A stretch of 64,000 nt of DNA from Microbispora amethystogenes. Its GTDB lineage: Bacteria; Actinomycetota; Actinomycetes; Streptosporangiales; Streptosporangiaceae. Of the stretch, positions 1 to 8,065 are shown piece by piece. The stretch is from positions 1 through 64,000 of the forward strand of contig NZ_BOOB01000001.1 of assembly GCF_016863015.1 (NCBI RefSeq), given 5' to 3'. Positions within the stretch are counted from its first letter, which is position 1. Each line of letters opens with the position of its first letter. The notes under the pieces were generated by a model. It worked only from the letters and a program-made list of their open reading frames with translations, was not told the origin of the DNA and ran no database searches. Both the position numbers and the translations under genes were made by a program.

Positions 1-141
1 GGTTTCAACGGTGGTGACGAACTGCTGATCTGGCGGAGTACGAGCACGGCGACGGCTTTCGGCTTCGCCCCCTACAAGAGCCTGGGCACCGGCTGGGGCA
101 TCTTCGGCAACAAGCTCCTCACCTCCGCCCCCACCGACTGA
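1..141 (+). CDS. C-terminal fragment of an FG-GAP/VCBS-like repeat protein (5' end outside window)
   Basis: An open frame enters from the left edge and stops at TGA 139-141, giving 46 residues. The pattern of glycine and aspartate followed by a hydrophobic stretch ending in 'LLIWR', then 'SLGTGWGIF', resembles the last blade of FG-GAP/VCBS beta-propeller repeats found in secreted actinomycete proteins. What the rest of the protein does cannot be seen. A GC-rich hairpin at 176-213 lies 35 bp downstream and fits its terminator. The family call rests on one partial repeat, so it is tentative. Confidence 0.55.
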   Translation, partial: GFNGGDELLIWRSTSTATAFGFAPYKSLGTGWGIFGNKLLTSAPTD

Positions 142-175
142 CCATCACCCCGGGACGTCGCACCTGCGGACCCGT

Positions 176-213
176 GGCCCCGGCCGGCCTCCGACCTCGC
201 CCCGGCCGGGGCC
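176..213 (+). terminator. Factor-independent-like terminator after the FG-GAP fragment
   Basis: Perfect 12-bp inverted repeat (176-187 with 202-213) around a 14-nt loop, directly after the partial gene. There is no T-tract, as is common in high-GC actinomycetes. Confidence 0.55.
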
Positions 214-245
214 CCATCCGGCGGAGAGCGGAGACGGCGCGCCGA

Positions 246-251
246 TAGTCT
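246..251 (+). promoter_or_regulatory. Candidate -10 box (TAGTCT) for a leaderless oxidoreductase transcript
   Basis: TAGTCT is followed by 7 nt and then ATG at 259. There is no Shine-Dalgarno, so transcription would start at or next to the start codon. Confidence 0.45.
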
Positions 252-258
252 CCCCGGC

Positions 259-1179
259 ATGAGAGTCGGGATCGTTGGCCTGGGAGACATCGCGCGGAAG
301 GCCTACCTGCCGGTGCTGGCGGCCACACCGGGGATCGAGCCGCTGCTGTGCACCCGCGACCGGGCGGTCCTCGACCGGCTCGGCGACGCGTACCGGATCG
401 GCGCGAGGTTCGCCGCGCTGGACGGGCTGATCGGGGCGGGGATCGACGCGGCGTTCGTGCACGCGGCGACCGAGGCGCACGTCCCCGTCGTGACGGCCCT
501 GCTGGAGGCGGGCGTGCACGTCTACGTGGACAAGCCGCTCGCGTACGACGCCGAGGCGAGCGCCGGGCTCGTACGGCTGGCCCGCCAGCGGGGCAGGTCG
601 CTGATGGTGGGGTTCAACCGCAGGTTCGCCCCCGGCTACGCCGCCCTCCGCGAGCTGCCGCGCGACGTGATCGTGATGCAGAAGAACCGCCGCGACCTGG
701 CCGGCGACCCTCGTACGGTGATCTTCGACGACTTCGTCCACGTGGCCGACACGCTGCGCTTCCTCGCGCCGGGGGAGATCATCGACACCTCGGTCAGGAC
801 CCGCGTGCGGGACGGCCTGCTGGAACACGTGGTGCTGACCCTCGGCGGCGACGGCTTCACCGCGATCGGCGTGATGAGCCGCACCAGCGGCGCGGCCGAG
901 GAGACCTGCGAGGTGATGGGCGGCGGCGCGAAACGGCGGGTCGTGAACCTCGGCGACGTGGTGGACCTCGACGGCGGCGAGACCCTCGCGCGGCGGGCGG
1001 ACTGGGTCCCGGTGGCCCGGCAGCGGGGGATCGAGCAGGCCGCCGGAGAGTTCGTCGACGCGGTCCGCGGCGGACGGGTCCTCACGGCCGACGACGCCCA
1101 GGTCACGCACGAGTTGTGCGAGGAGATCGTACGGCGGACGAATGAGCACGAGTCGCGCTTTACCACCCTTTTGCAGTAG
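259..1179 (+). CDS. Gfo/Idh/MocA family NAD(P)-dependent oxidoreductase
   Basis: 306 residues. The N-terminus carries a Rossmann dinucleotide motif 'GLGDIA' (residues 7-12), and 'DKPL' at residues 91-94 corresponds to the conserved EKP-type motif that positions the nicotinamide and catalytic lysine. The C-terminal half fits the alpha/beta substrate domain. Members oxidise or reduce sugars, inositols or related alcohols; the substrate cannot be read from sequence. At 306 residues it is shorter than typical 340-380-residue members, as in the compact actinobacterial subgroup. The ATG start is supported by a leaderless-type -10 box. The next gene starts only 11 bp after its stop, so the two may be cotranscribed. 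Confidence 0.85.
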   Translation: MRVGIVGLGDIARKAYLPVLAATPGIEPLLCTRDRAVLDRLGDAYRIGARFAALDGLIGAGIDAAFVHAATEAHVPVVTALLEAGVHVYVDKPLAYDAEASAGLVRLARQRGRSLMVGFNRRFAPGYAALRELPRDVIVMQKNRRDLAGDPRTVIFDDFVHVADTLRFLAPGEIIDTSVRTRVRDGLLEHVVLTLGGDGFTAIGVMSRTSGAAEETCEVMGGGAKRRVVNLGDVVDLDGGETLARRADWVPVARQRGIEQAAGEFVDAVRGGRVLTADDAQVTHELCEEIVRRTNEHESRFTTLLQ

Positions 1180-1189
1180 GAAGGTACTC

Positions 1190-2776
1190 GTGTCAGAACT
1201 TGTGCTGGGCCCGCTGCTGCGCCACGTGGACGGGTCCGCCGCGACCGTGTGGGTGGAGACCTCCGAGCCCTGCACGGTCCGCGTGCGGGCCGGAGACGCC
1301 TCCTCGGAGGAGTCCACCTTCACCGTGCACGGCCACCACTACGCCCTGGTGGACGTCGCCATCGACGGTCCGGTGGCCTACGAGGTGGACCTCGACGACC
1401 GCCGGGTGTGGCCCGGGAGCGACGGCATGCCGCCGAGCGTCATCCACCCCGTCACCGGCCTCAACCGGCTGATCTTCGGCTCCTGCCGGACGAGCGTGCC
1501 GCACGAGGAGCCGTACGTGCGCACCCACGGCCCGGACGTCCTGCGGGCGTACGGCCTGCGCCTGATGGAGTCGCCGGACGACCGGCCCGACCTCATCCTG
1601 CTCCTCGGCGACCAGGTGTACGCCGACGAGCTCACCCCGGACATGAAGGACTTCATCGCCGGGCGCAGGAGTGAGGGCCCGCAGGAGGTCGTCGACTTCG
1701 AGGAGTACGCCGAGCTGTACCGCCAGGCGTGGTCCGATCCGGCGGTCCGCTGGCTGCTGTCCACGGTCCCGACCTTAATGATCTTCGATGACCACGACGT
1801 CAGGGACGACTGGAACACCTCGTCGGCCTGGCGCGAGCAGATGGCGCAGGTGCCGTGGTGGCACCGGCGCATCGTCTCCGCCTTGGGGTCGTACTACGTC
1901 TACCAGCACCTGGGCAACATCCCGCCGGCCGAGCGGGAGGCCGATCCCGTGCTCGCCGCGCTGCGGGCGGGCGCCGGCGAGGAGACGCTCGACGAGTTCG
2001 CCCGGCGGGCCGACGAGGACCCCGACTCGGTCCGCTGGAGCTACCACCGGGACCTCGGCGACACCCGCCTCGTCATGCTGGACAGCCGCAGCGCCCGGAC
2101 GCTCGAACCGGGACGCCGGCGGATGATCGACGCGGAGGAGTGGGGCTGGTTCGAGAAGCTCGCGACCGGCGACCTCGGCCACCTCGTCATCGGGTCCTCG
2201 CTGCCGGTCCTGCTGCCGTCCGGGATCCACCACGTGGAGGGCTGGAATGAGGCGGTCTGCGACGGCATCTGGGGCCGCCGGGCGGCGCGGTGGGGCGAAC
2301 GGGTCCGGCAGTTCCTCGACCTGGAGCACTGGGGGGCCTTCCGCCGCTCGTTCGAGGACCTCGCGCGGGTGCTGGTCGAGGTCGCCTCGGGCGAGCGGGG
2401 ACGGCCCCCTGCGACCGTCCTGCTGCTGTCGGGCGACGTCCACTACTCCTACATGGCCTCCGTACGGCGGAAGGGCGGGGGACGCATCCACCAGATCGTC
2501 TGCTCGCCGATCCGCAACCCGCTGAGCCGCTCGCTGCGCTTCGCCAACATCGTGGCGTCGTTCGGGCTGGCGGGCCTGCTCGGCGGGCTGCTGGCCCGGG
2601 CCGGCGGCCTGCCCCGGCCGTCGCTGCGCTGGCGCATCAGCAAGGGACCCTGGTTCCCCAACATGATGACCGCCGTCGACTTCGCGCCCGGGGAGGCCGT
2701 GGTCACGTGGTTCACCGACACCGGCGACCTCGACACGGTGACGGTCAGGCCCGAGCCTCCCGCAGCACCGCGCTGA
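1190..2776 (+). CDS. PhoD-like alkaline phosphatase family protein
   Basis: 528 residues from GTG 1190, chosen because AGGAAGG at 1178-1184 sits 5 nt upstream; an upstream ATG at 1142 would overlap the preceding gene and lacks a ribosome site. Metal-binding signatures of the PhoD metallophosphatase fold are visible: 'GDQVYADE' near residue 140, 'DDHDVRDDW' near 200 and 'SGDVHYSY' near 414. No Tat or Sec signal is visible and the N-terminus begins directly with a beta-sandwich-like segment, so this looks like the cytoplasmic actinobacterial subgroup rather than secreted PhoD. The natural phosphoester is unknown. The 3' end overlaps the convergent rocD by 32 bp. Confidence 0.85.
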   Translation: MSELVLGPLLRHVDGSAATVWVETSEPCTVRVRAGDASSEESTFTVHGHHYALVDVAIDGPVAYEVDLDDRRVWPGSDGMPPSVIHPVTGLNRLIFGSCRTSVPHEEPYVRTHGPDVLRAYGLRLMESPDDRPDLILLLGDQVYADELTPDMKDFIAGRRSEGPQEVVDFEEYAELYRQAWSDPAVRWLLSTVPTLMIFDDHDVRDDWNTSSAWREQMAQVPWWHRRIVSALGSYYVYQHLGNIPPAEREADPVLAALRAGAGEETLDEFARRADEDPDSVRWSYHRDLGDTRLVMLDSRSARTLEPGRRRMIDAEEWGWFEKLATGDLGHLVIGSSLPVLLPSGIHHVEGWNEAVCDGIWGRRAARWGERVRQFLDLEHWGAFRRSFEDLARVLVEVASGERGRPPATVLLLSGDVHYSYMASVRRKGGGRIHQIVCSPIRNPLSRSLRFANIVASFGLAGLLGGLLARAGGLPRPSLRWRISKGPWFPNMMTAVDFAPGEAVVTWFTDTGDLDTVTVRPEPPAAPR

Positions 2777-3950
2777 GCTGGTCGGCCGCCCAGGCCAGCT
2801 CGTCCCGCGAGACGACGAGCGGCGGCGCGAGGCGGATCGTCGAGCCGTGGGTGTCCTTGGCGAGCACGCCGCGGCGCATGAGCGCCTCGCTGATCTCCCG
2901 TCCGGTGCCGAGCGACGGGTCGATGTCGACGCCCGCCCACAGCCCGCGCCCGCGTACGGCGGCCACCCCCGGGCCGAGGTCCGCGAGGCGCTCGTGCAGG
3001 AACGCGCCGAGGTCGCGCGCCCTGGCCTGGTACTCGCCGGTGCGCAGCAGTCCGACGACCGCGTCGCCGACGGCGCAGGCCAGCGGGTTGCCTCCGAACG
3101 TGGAGCCGTGCTGGCCCGGCCGGATCACGCCCAGCACGTCCTCGTTCCCGACGACCGCGCTCACCGGGACCACGCCGCCGCCGAGCGCCTTGCCGAGGAC
3201 GTACAGGTCGGGCACGACGCCCTCGTGGTCGCAGGCGAACGTCTCGCCGGTGCGGCCGAGGCCCGACTGGATCTCGTCGGCGACGAACAGCACGTTCGCC
3301 TCGTCGCAGATCTCCCTGACGGCGGCCAGATAGCCGTCCGGCGGGACCAGCACGCCGGCCTCGCCCTGGATCGGCTCCAGCAGCACCGCCACCGTGTTCT
3401 CGTCGATCGCCTCCCTGACCGCCTCCGCCGAGCCGTACTTCACGATCCGGAAGCCGGGCGCGAACGGGCCGAAGCCGCCGCGGGCGTCGGGGTCGGTGGA
3501 GAAGCCCACGATGGTCGTGGTGCGGCCGTGGAAGTTGTCCTCCATCACGACGATGTTGGCCTGGTCGGGGGCGACGCCCTTGACCTCGTAGCCCCACTTG
3601 CGGGACACCTTGATCGCGGTCTCGACGGCCTCGGCGCCGGTGTTCATCGGCAGGACCATGTCCTTGCCGCACAGCTCGGCCAGGCCGGTGACGAAACCGG
3701 CGAACCGGTCGTGGAAGAACGCGCGGCTGGTCAGCGTCAGCCGGTCGAGCTGCTCGCGGGCGGCCGCGAGGACGACCGGGTTGCCGTGGCCGAAGTTCAG
3801 CGAGGAGTAGCCCGCCAGGCAGTCGAGATAGCGCCTGCCCTCGACGTCGACGACCCACGCGCCCTCCGCCGACCGGATCACCACGGGCAGCGGGTGGTAG
3901 TTGTGCGCGCTGTGGCTCTCGCCGAGCCTGATGTGGTCCTCGCTTCTCAT
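2745..3950 (-). CDS. rocD: Ornithine--oxo-acid aminotransferase
   Basis: 401 residues, a class III PLP aminotransferase that converts ornithine and 2-oxoglutarate to glutamate-5-semialdehyde and glutamate. The PLP lysine lies in 'VLGKALGGG' near residue 252, preceded by 'FVADEIQSGLGRTG', whose Asp contacts the pyridine nitrogen. The early motif 'AHNYHPLPVV' is typical of ornithine aminotransferases. ATG 3950 is chosen because it overlaps the stop of ddaH as ATGA, which implies translational coupling; an in-frame ATG further upstream would lie inside ddaH. Paired with dimethylargininase, it can process ornithine derived from citrulline or arginine. Confidence 0.92.
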   Translation of the reverse strand: MRSEDHIRLGESHSAHNYHPLPVVIRSAEGAWVVDVEGRRYLDCLAGYSSLNFGHGNPVVLAAAREQLDRLTLTSRAFFHDRFAGFVTGLAELCGKDMVLPMNTGAEAVETAIKVSRKWGYEVKGVAPDQANIVVMEDNFHGRTTTIVGFSTDPDARGGFGPFAPGFRIVKYGSAEAVREAIDENTVAVLLEPIQGEAGVLVPPDGYLAAVREICDEANVLFVADEIQSGLGRTGETFACDHEGVVPDLYVLGKALGGGVVPVSAVVGNEDVLGVIRPGQHGSTFGGNPLACAVGDAVVGLLRTGEYQARARDLGAFLHERLADLGPGVAAVRGRGLWAGVDIDPSLGTGREISEALMRRGVLAKDTHGSTIRLAPPLVVSRDELAWAADQLSAVLREARA

Positions 3951-4831
3951 CGAGTCTGCCCGTCCGTCCTGATCTCGCTCGTCCTGATCTTTCCCGTCCT
4001 GATTTCCAGTGTGCAGCACTTGGGGCCGCCGCCGGCCTTGCGCAGCTCGCTCAGGTCGACCGGGACGACCTCGAAGCCGCGGCGCTTGAGCTCCAGGACC
4101 AGCCCGGTCGCCTCGGCGTTGACGACGACGTTGTGGCCGTCGCTCACCGCGTTGAGGCCCAGCACCTCCGCGTCCGCGGACGTCGCGACCACGGCGTCGG
4201 GGAACAGCCGCCGCAGCACCCTCCTGCTGCCCTCGCTGAACGCCTCCGGATAGTACGCCACGTTGTGGCCGTCCAGCGGGAACAGGGCGGTGTCGAGGTG
4301 GTAGTACCTCGGGTCGACCAGGCGCAGCGTGACGACCGGGCGGCCGAGGAACTCCTGGGCCTCCATGTGCGCCGCCACGTCGGTGCGGAAGCCCGTCCCG
4401 GCCAGGATCATCTCGTCGAGCGTCAGGTAGTCGCCCTCACCCTCGTTGGTGAAGGACGCCTCCAGTGTCTCGTATCCCTTTTCGACGAACCATCGCAGGT
4501 AGGCGGGGCCCTCGGCGGCCCGCTCCGGGTGGGCGAACCTCGCGCCGTAGACCCGCCCGTCCACGACGAGGGCGCCGTTGGCGGCGAACACCATGTCGGG
4601 CAGGCCCTCCACCGGGTCGATCAGGCTGACGCGGTGGCCCAGGCTCTCGTACGCCTGCCGAAGGCCCTCCCACTGCCGCAGCGCCGTAGCCGTGTCGGCG
4701 CCCTCCTCGGGCCGCATCCAGGGGTTGATGGAATACGAGACCGTGAAGAACTCGGGCCGGCACATCAGGAAGTGCCTGACCGTGCCCGTACGGCCACTTT
4801 CCGTGGCCGCGGACTCTGGCGCGATTGTCAT
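3947..4831 (-). CDS. ddaH: Dimethylargininase (N,N-dimethylarginine dimethylaminohydrolase)
   Basis: 294 residues of the amidinotransferase/pentein fold. It would hydrolyse methylated arginine (or arginine-like guanidines) to citrulline plus an amine. Visible features are the substrate motif 'MVFAANGALV', a histidine in 'YYHLDTALFPL' and the catalytic cysteine in the C-terminal 'GGPKCCTLEIR'. ATG 4831 has GGAG 6 nt upstream. After the normal C-terminus the protein is extended by three pentapeptide units of the type (E/K)IRT(G/S/D), encoded by a 15-bp tandem repeat at about 3965-4003, and this extension creates the overlap with rocD. Arginine deiminase-like activity is an alternative. Confidence 0.85.
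   Translation of the reverse strand: MTIAPESAATESGRTGTVRHFLMCRPEFFTVSYSINPWMRPEEGADTATALRQWEGLRQAYESLGHRVSLIDPVEGLPDMVFAANGALVVDGRVYGARFAHPERAAEGPAYLRWFVEKGYETLEASFTNEGEGDYLTLDEMILAGTGFRTDVAAHMEAQEFLGRPVVTLRLVDPRYYHLDTALFPLDGHNVAYYPEAFSEGSRRVLRRLFPDAVVATSADAEVLGLNAVSDGHNVVVNAEATGLVLELKRRGFEVVPVDLSELRKAGGGPKCCTLEIRTGKIRTSEIRTDGQTR
3965..4003. repeat. 15-bp tandem repeat (three copies) at the 3' end of ddaH
   Basis: CGTCCTGAT recurs at 3965, 3980 and 3995 (+ strand), an exact 15-bp period that keeps the reading frame and encodes repeated 'EIRTG/KIRTS/EIRTD' units beyond the catalytic core. Confidence 0.8.
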
Positions 4832-4937
4832 CGACGACTCCAAGCGGGAAACCGGTGAACGGGACTTCAGCGTAGGAATCGGCGGTCGGCAATCCAATCC
4901 GCCCACGTTGCGATCACCCGGGGATCGGTTGCGTCCT

Positions 4938-5387
4938 TCAGCCCGTTTGCGGCGATCCGTTAATCAGCCGGGAGAGCACGATGGAGCTCTTGGTCCGCAC
5001 CACGAACGGCTCGGCCGCCAGGCGCTCGATGACCCGCTCGACGTGCCGCACGTCGGTCGCGCGGATGTGCAGCAGGGCGTCGGCCTCGCCGGTGACCGTG
5101 CAGGCCGAGACGACCTCCGGGTGCCGGGAGACGGCGAGCCCGATCTCGGTGGGGGACGTCTTGCCCCGGCAGTAGAGCTCGACGTACGCCTCGGTCGTCC
5201 AGCCCAGGGCCGACGGCTCGACCCGGGCGCTGAAACCGGTGATCGCGCCGGTGGCGACCAGCCGGTCGACCCGCCGCTTCACGGCCGGGGCCGACAACCC
5301 CACTTGAGCGCCTATTTCGGCGTATGTCGCCCGGGCATCCTCGACGAGGGCCCGGATGATGGCGCGATCGAGCTCGTCCAACCTCAC
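4938..5387 (-). CDS. Lrp/AsnC family transcriptional regulator
   Basis: 149 residues. An N-terminal AsnC-type winged helix-turn-helix ('LDRAIIRALVEDARATYAEI', 'VGLSAPAVKRRVDRL') is followed by a RAM ligand-binding domain. The family responds to amino acids and assembles as dimers or octamers. Its position directly upstream of, and in the same orientation as, ddaH-rocD suggests it controls arginine/ornithine catabolism. The GTG start at 5387 has TATACA (5395-5400, minus strand) exactly 7 nt upstream and no Shine-Dalgarno, so it is probably leaderless. Confidence 0.88.
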   Translation of the reverse strand: MRLDELDRAIIRALVEDARATYAEIGAQVGLSAPAVKRRVDRLVATGAITGFSARVEPSALGWTTEAYVELYCRGKTSPTEIGLAVSRHPEVVSACTVTGEADALLHIRATDVRHVERVIERLAAEPFVVRTKSSIVLSRLINGSPQTG

Positions 5388-5394
5388 GTGGACC

Positions 5395-5400
5395 TGTATA
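5395..5400 (-). promoter_or_regulatory. Candidate -10 box (TATACA) for the Lrp/AsnC gene
   Basis: TATACA on the minus strand followed by 7 nt and GTG 5387, the leaderless arrangement seen repeatedly in this window. Confidence 0.5.
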
Positions 5401-5429
5401 CAGCCGCCGCCTCACACCTGAGGCGTCCT

Positions 5430-5460
5430 GGGCGCGGGCGCCCCCGCAGGGCCCGCGCCC
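5430..5460 (-). terminator. GC-rich hairpin after the YdcZ-type exporter
   Basis: GGGCGCGGGC and its exact complement GCCCGCGCCC (10-bp stem, 11-nt loop) lie downstream of the exporter stop codon and upstream of the Lrp promoter. No T-tract. Confidence 0.5.
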
Positions 5461-5520
5461 CTCCTCGCCTTCCGCGGATCAGGCGGCGCCGCGCCTGTCC
5501 CTCTCCCGCGGCCCGTCCGC

Positions 5521-6558
5521 TCAGGCGAGCTGGACGAGCACCGAACCGGCGATGAGCAGGGCGAGGCCGGTCAGGCGCGGCGCGGTGAGCGGGCGCCGGG
5601 GCAACCGCAGCAGGCCGTGGTGGTCGATCACGGCGGAGGCGAGTTGCTGGCCGGTCACCGTGAGCGCGACGGTGGCCGCGGCGCCGATCGCGGGGATGAG
5701 CGTGAAGGTCGCGGTGACGTACACCGCGGCGCAGCCGCCGCCCAGCCACCCCCACCAGGGCATCGTGCGCAGCCCGCCGAGCCGCGGCCGGGGCGTGCGG
5801 CCGAGCGCGAGCAGTGCGACCAGGACGACGGCGATGGTGACCGTGGCCACCACGAAGCTGATCATCGCGGTGGCCAGCGGCTGGTGGATCTCCCCGCGCA
5901 GAATGGCGTTGACCGCCCCCTGCACGGGAAGGACGGCGCCGGCGACGACGCCGAGCAGGACCCAGCCGCTCCGGCCGCGGACGCCCGGCCGAGGGGCCGC
6001 CTCCGCTGTCGCCGCCGGGGCGCTGGCGCCGGTGCTCCGGCCACGCCCGGTGATGCCGCCGGTGACGATGCCGGAGGGCGCCCGCACCGGTGTATCGGCC
6101 GGTGCCCGGATCGGGCTCTGGCCGCGGATGACGACGGTGATGCCGGCCAGGACGGCGAGCGCGCCCAGCGCGATGCCGGCGTTGAGCGGCTTGGGCGCGA
6201 TGCCGAGCAGGCCGAACAGGTCCAGTCCCAGCGACGCGAGCATCTGCCCGGTCACGAACAGCCCCGCCGCCGCCAGGGCGCCCAGGCGAGGGAAGAGCAG
6301 GATCCCGCTGGTGATGTAGAGCGGGCTGGCCAGGCCACCCAGCAGGTGCCAGAACGGGACGCCGGGCGCCAGGCGGACCGCGCCGATCGCGCCGACGGTG
6401 ATCGCGAGCAGCGCCAGCACGGCCGCGGCCACGCTCAGTTGCAGCGTGGAGGCGCCGTAAGGGGTGCCTACGGCCTTATTGAGCTGGAGGTTCACCGACG
6501 CCTGCACCGCAAGCAGGCAGCCGGTCAGCAGGGCCGAGGCGAGGAGCAGGGGGTGCAT
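5521..6558 (-). CDS. DMT superfamily transporter, YdcZ type (tandem two-domain)
   Basis: 345 residues, almost entirely hydrophobic, with about ten predicted membrane helices in two similar halves; each half begins with the 'GxxLxxQxxxNxxL' pattern of YdcZ (compare 'TGCLLAVQASVNLQLNK' near the start and 'AGAVLPVQGAVNAILRG' mid-protein). This suggests an internal duplication of the five-helix unit and a role as an inner-membrane exporter of small metabolites; the substrate is unknown. ATG 6558 is preferred over ATG 6564 because GGAGAGG lies 6 nt upstream of the former. It diverges from a TetR gene across an operator-like palindrome, suggesting a regulated efflux pair. Confidence 0.82.
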   Translation of the reverse strand: MHPLLLASALLTGCLLAVQASVNLQLNKAVGTPYGASTLQLSVAAAVLALLAITVGAIGAVRLAPGVPFWHLLGGLASPLYITSGILLFPRLGALAAAGLFVTGQMLASLGLDLFGLLGIAPKPLNAGIALGALAVLAGITVVIRGQSPIRAPADTPVRAPSGIVTGGITGRGRSTGASAPAATAEAAPRPGVRGRSGWVLLGVVAGAVLPVQGAVNAILRGEIHQPLATAMISFVVATVTIAVVLVALLALGRTPRPRLGGLRTMPWWGWLGGGCAAVYVTATFTLIPAIGAAATVALTVTGQQLASAVIDHHGLLRLPRRPLTAPRLTGLALLIAGSVLVQLA

Positions 6559-6593
6559 CGCCATCCTCTCCGGTGAAAGCGCACACCAAATAA

Positions 6594-6610
6594 GTGGACA
6601 TCATGTCCAC
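6594..6610. promoter_or_regulatory. 17-bp palindromic operator between exporter and TetR gene
   Basis: GTGGACAT-C-ATGTCCAC is a perfect palindrome with 8-bp arms. A degenerate copy follows at 6628-6644 (right arm ATGTCCAC intact) and a partial half site GATGTCC at 6667-6673 just before the TetR start. It probably binds the neighbouring TetR protein. Confidence 0.6.
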
Positions 6611-6662
6611 ATGAGTCTAGAAGAAAAACGGACGCGATGTCCACATAGCTTGGCCCCCGGTC

Positions 6663-6668
6663 TACGAT
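6663..6668 (+). promoter_or_regulatory. Candidate -10 box (TACGAT) for the TetR gene at 6675
   Basis: TACGAT followed by 6 nt and ATG 6675, with no ribosome binding site. The degenerate operator copy at 6628-6644 covers the -35 area. Confidence 0.45.
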
Positions 6669-6674
6669 GTCCTC

Positions 6675-7355
6675 ATGACCGACGGGGTGAGTGCGTCCGG
6701 AGCGAACCGGACGAACGGCCGCGTACCCCCGCGAGACGCGGCGGATACCGGCCGCGAACCTCCCGTGCTCGCTCTCCAGCCGGCCCGGCCGGCTCCGGTG
6801 CGGGAACGGGCGGACGCCGCGCGCAACCGCGTGCGCGTGCTCACGGCGGCCGAGCGGCTCTTCGCCTCCGGGGACGCCCGGAACGTCACCATGGACGAGA
6901 TCGCCAAGGAGGCGGGAGTGGGGCGGGCGACGCTGTACCGCCGCTACCCGGACATCGCGGCGATCGCCACGGCGCTGCTGGACGAGCACGAGCGGCGGTT
7001 GCAGGAGCACATCCTGAGCGGGCCGCCGCCTCTCGGCCCAGGGGCCTCACCGGCCGAGCGGCTCGCCGCTTTCTGTGTCGCCATGGTCGACCTGCTGGAG
7101 CGTCATCTGCACCTCGTCCTGGGGGCCGAGACCGGCAGCGCCAGGTTCGGCACCGGCGCGTACGGCTTCTGGCGCGCCCACGTCCGGATGCTGCTGACCG
7201 AGTCGGGGGCGCCGGATCCGGACGGCATGGCGGACGGCGTGCTGGCGCCGTTCGCGCCCGAGGTGTATCTCTTCCAGCGGCGCACCCTGGGTCTTTCGCA
7301 GAGCCGCGTCACCGAGGCGCTGGTGTGGTCCGCTCACCGGCTGGCGGGAGGCTGA
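6675..7355 (+). CDS. TetR/AcrR family transcriptional regulator (exporter-linked)
   Basis: 226 residues. After a roughly 45-residue disordered, arginine- and proline-rich N-terminal extension comes a TetR helix-turn-helix ('MDEIAKEAGVGRATLYRRYP') and a C-terminal ligand-binding helical domain. It is divergent from the YdcZ-type transporter with a palindromic operator between them, so it most likely represses that exporter and itself. If the long extension is not translated, an internal start would be used, but none has a convincing ribosome site. Its 3' end overlaps the convergent TetR gene by 47 bp. Confidence 0.85.
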   Translation: MTDGVSASGANRTNGRVPPRDAADTGREPPVLALQPARPAPVRERADAARNRVRVLTAAERLFASGDARNVTMDEIAKEAGVGRATLYRRYPDIAAIATALLDEHERRLQEHILSGPPPLGPGASPAERLAAFCVAMVDLLERHLHLVLGAETGSARFGTGAYGFWRAHVRMLLTESGAPDPDGMADGVLAPFAPEVYLFQRRTLGLSQSRVTEALVWSAHRLAGG

Positions 7356-8001
7356 CGGCCCGGGGCTCGGGGCGCGCGCAGTAGTCGCCGATCCCGCGCT
7401 CCAGCAGGTCGAAGGCGCGCTCGGCGTGCGCGCGGAGGTCCGCGACGATGCCCGCGCCCTCCTCGCCGGCGATCCGCCGCACCGCGAAGTGCCGGGTGAG
7501 CGCCTTGACCACCGCGCAGATCTGGGCCGCCACCAGGGACGCGGTCATGTCGTCGGGATCCGCCTCGGTCTCGTCGGCGAGCACGGCGGCGAGCCGCTCC
7601 TCGCGGTGCCGGCTCATCATCTCCACCCGGGCCTGCAGCGCCGGGCTCTCCCGGATCCGCTGGACGAAGACGTCCGCGCCCTCGTTGATCCCGTAGCGCC
7701 AGTCGCCGGAGTCCAGGGCCGCGAGGAAGTCGCGCCGCACCGCCTCGACCGCCGTCTCGCCGGGGCGGCGCTCACGGACCACGCGCGCCAGCACGTCCAT
7801 GCTCTCCTCGCCGCGGTCGAGGAACAGGTCCTCCTTCGTGCGGAAGTAGTTGAACACGGTGTTGACCGACACGTCGGCCGCCCGCGCGACCTCGGCCACC
7901 GTGACGTTGTCGAACCCCCGCACCAGGAACAGTCCCGTCGCGATGTCGGAGATCCGCTGCCGGGTCTCCCGCTTCTTCCGCTCCCGCAGGCCCTCTTCCA
8001 T
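7309..8001 (-). CDS. TetR/AcrR family transcriptional regulator (ABC exporter-linked)
   Basis: 230 residues with an N-terminal TetR helix-turn-helix ('VTVAEVARAADVSVNTVFNYF', followed by 'KEDLF') and a long helical effector domain. It is divergent from a DrrAB-type ABC exporter with a near-palindrome at 8033-8056 between them, which is the usual layout for autoregulated repressors of drug efflux. The ATG is preceded by TAGAAT 6 nt upstream (minus strand), suggesting a leaderless mRNA. The ligand is unknown. Confidence 0.87.
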   Translation of the reverse strand: MEEGLRERKKRETRQRISDIATGLFLVRGFDNVTVAEVARAADVSVNTVFNYFRTKEDLFLDRGEESMDVLARVVRERRPGETAVEAVRRDFLAALDSGDWRYGINEGADVFVQRIRESPALQARVEMMSRHREERLAAVLADETEADPDDMTASLVAAQICAVVKALTRHFAVRRIAGEEGAGIVADLRAHAERAFDLLERGIGDYCARPEPRAVSLPPAGERTTPAPR

Positions 8002-8007
8002 GCGTCG

Positions 8008-8013
8008 ATTCTA
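8008..8013 (-). promoter_or_regulatory. Candidate -10 box (TAGAAT) for the TetR gene ending at 7309
   Basis: TAGAAT on the minus strand followed by 6 nt and ATG 8001. It is near consensus, and no Shine-Dalgarno is present. Confidence 0.55.
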
Positions 8014-8032
8014 AGGACGGCCACAAACTTTA

Positions 8033-8056
8033 AGTGACTCCAAATTTGGTGTTACT
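8033..8056. promoter_or_regulatory. TetR-type operator between tetR and the ABC exporter
   Basis: 24-bp imperfect palindrome (20 of 24 positions symmetric): arms AGTGAC and GTTACT around a perfect core CCAAATTTGG at 8040-8049. It overlaps the -10 box of the exporter operon, so binding would block transcription. Confidence 0.6.
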
Positions 8057-8058
8057 CT
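8053..8058 (+). promoter_or_regulatory. Candidate -10 box (TACTCT) for the ABC exporter operon
   Basis: TACTCT followed by 7 nt and ATG 8066. The operator at 8033-8056 covers its first four bases. Confidence 0.5.
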
Positions 8059-8065
8059 ACCGACC

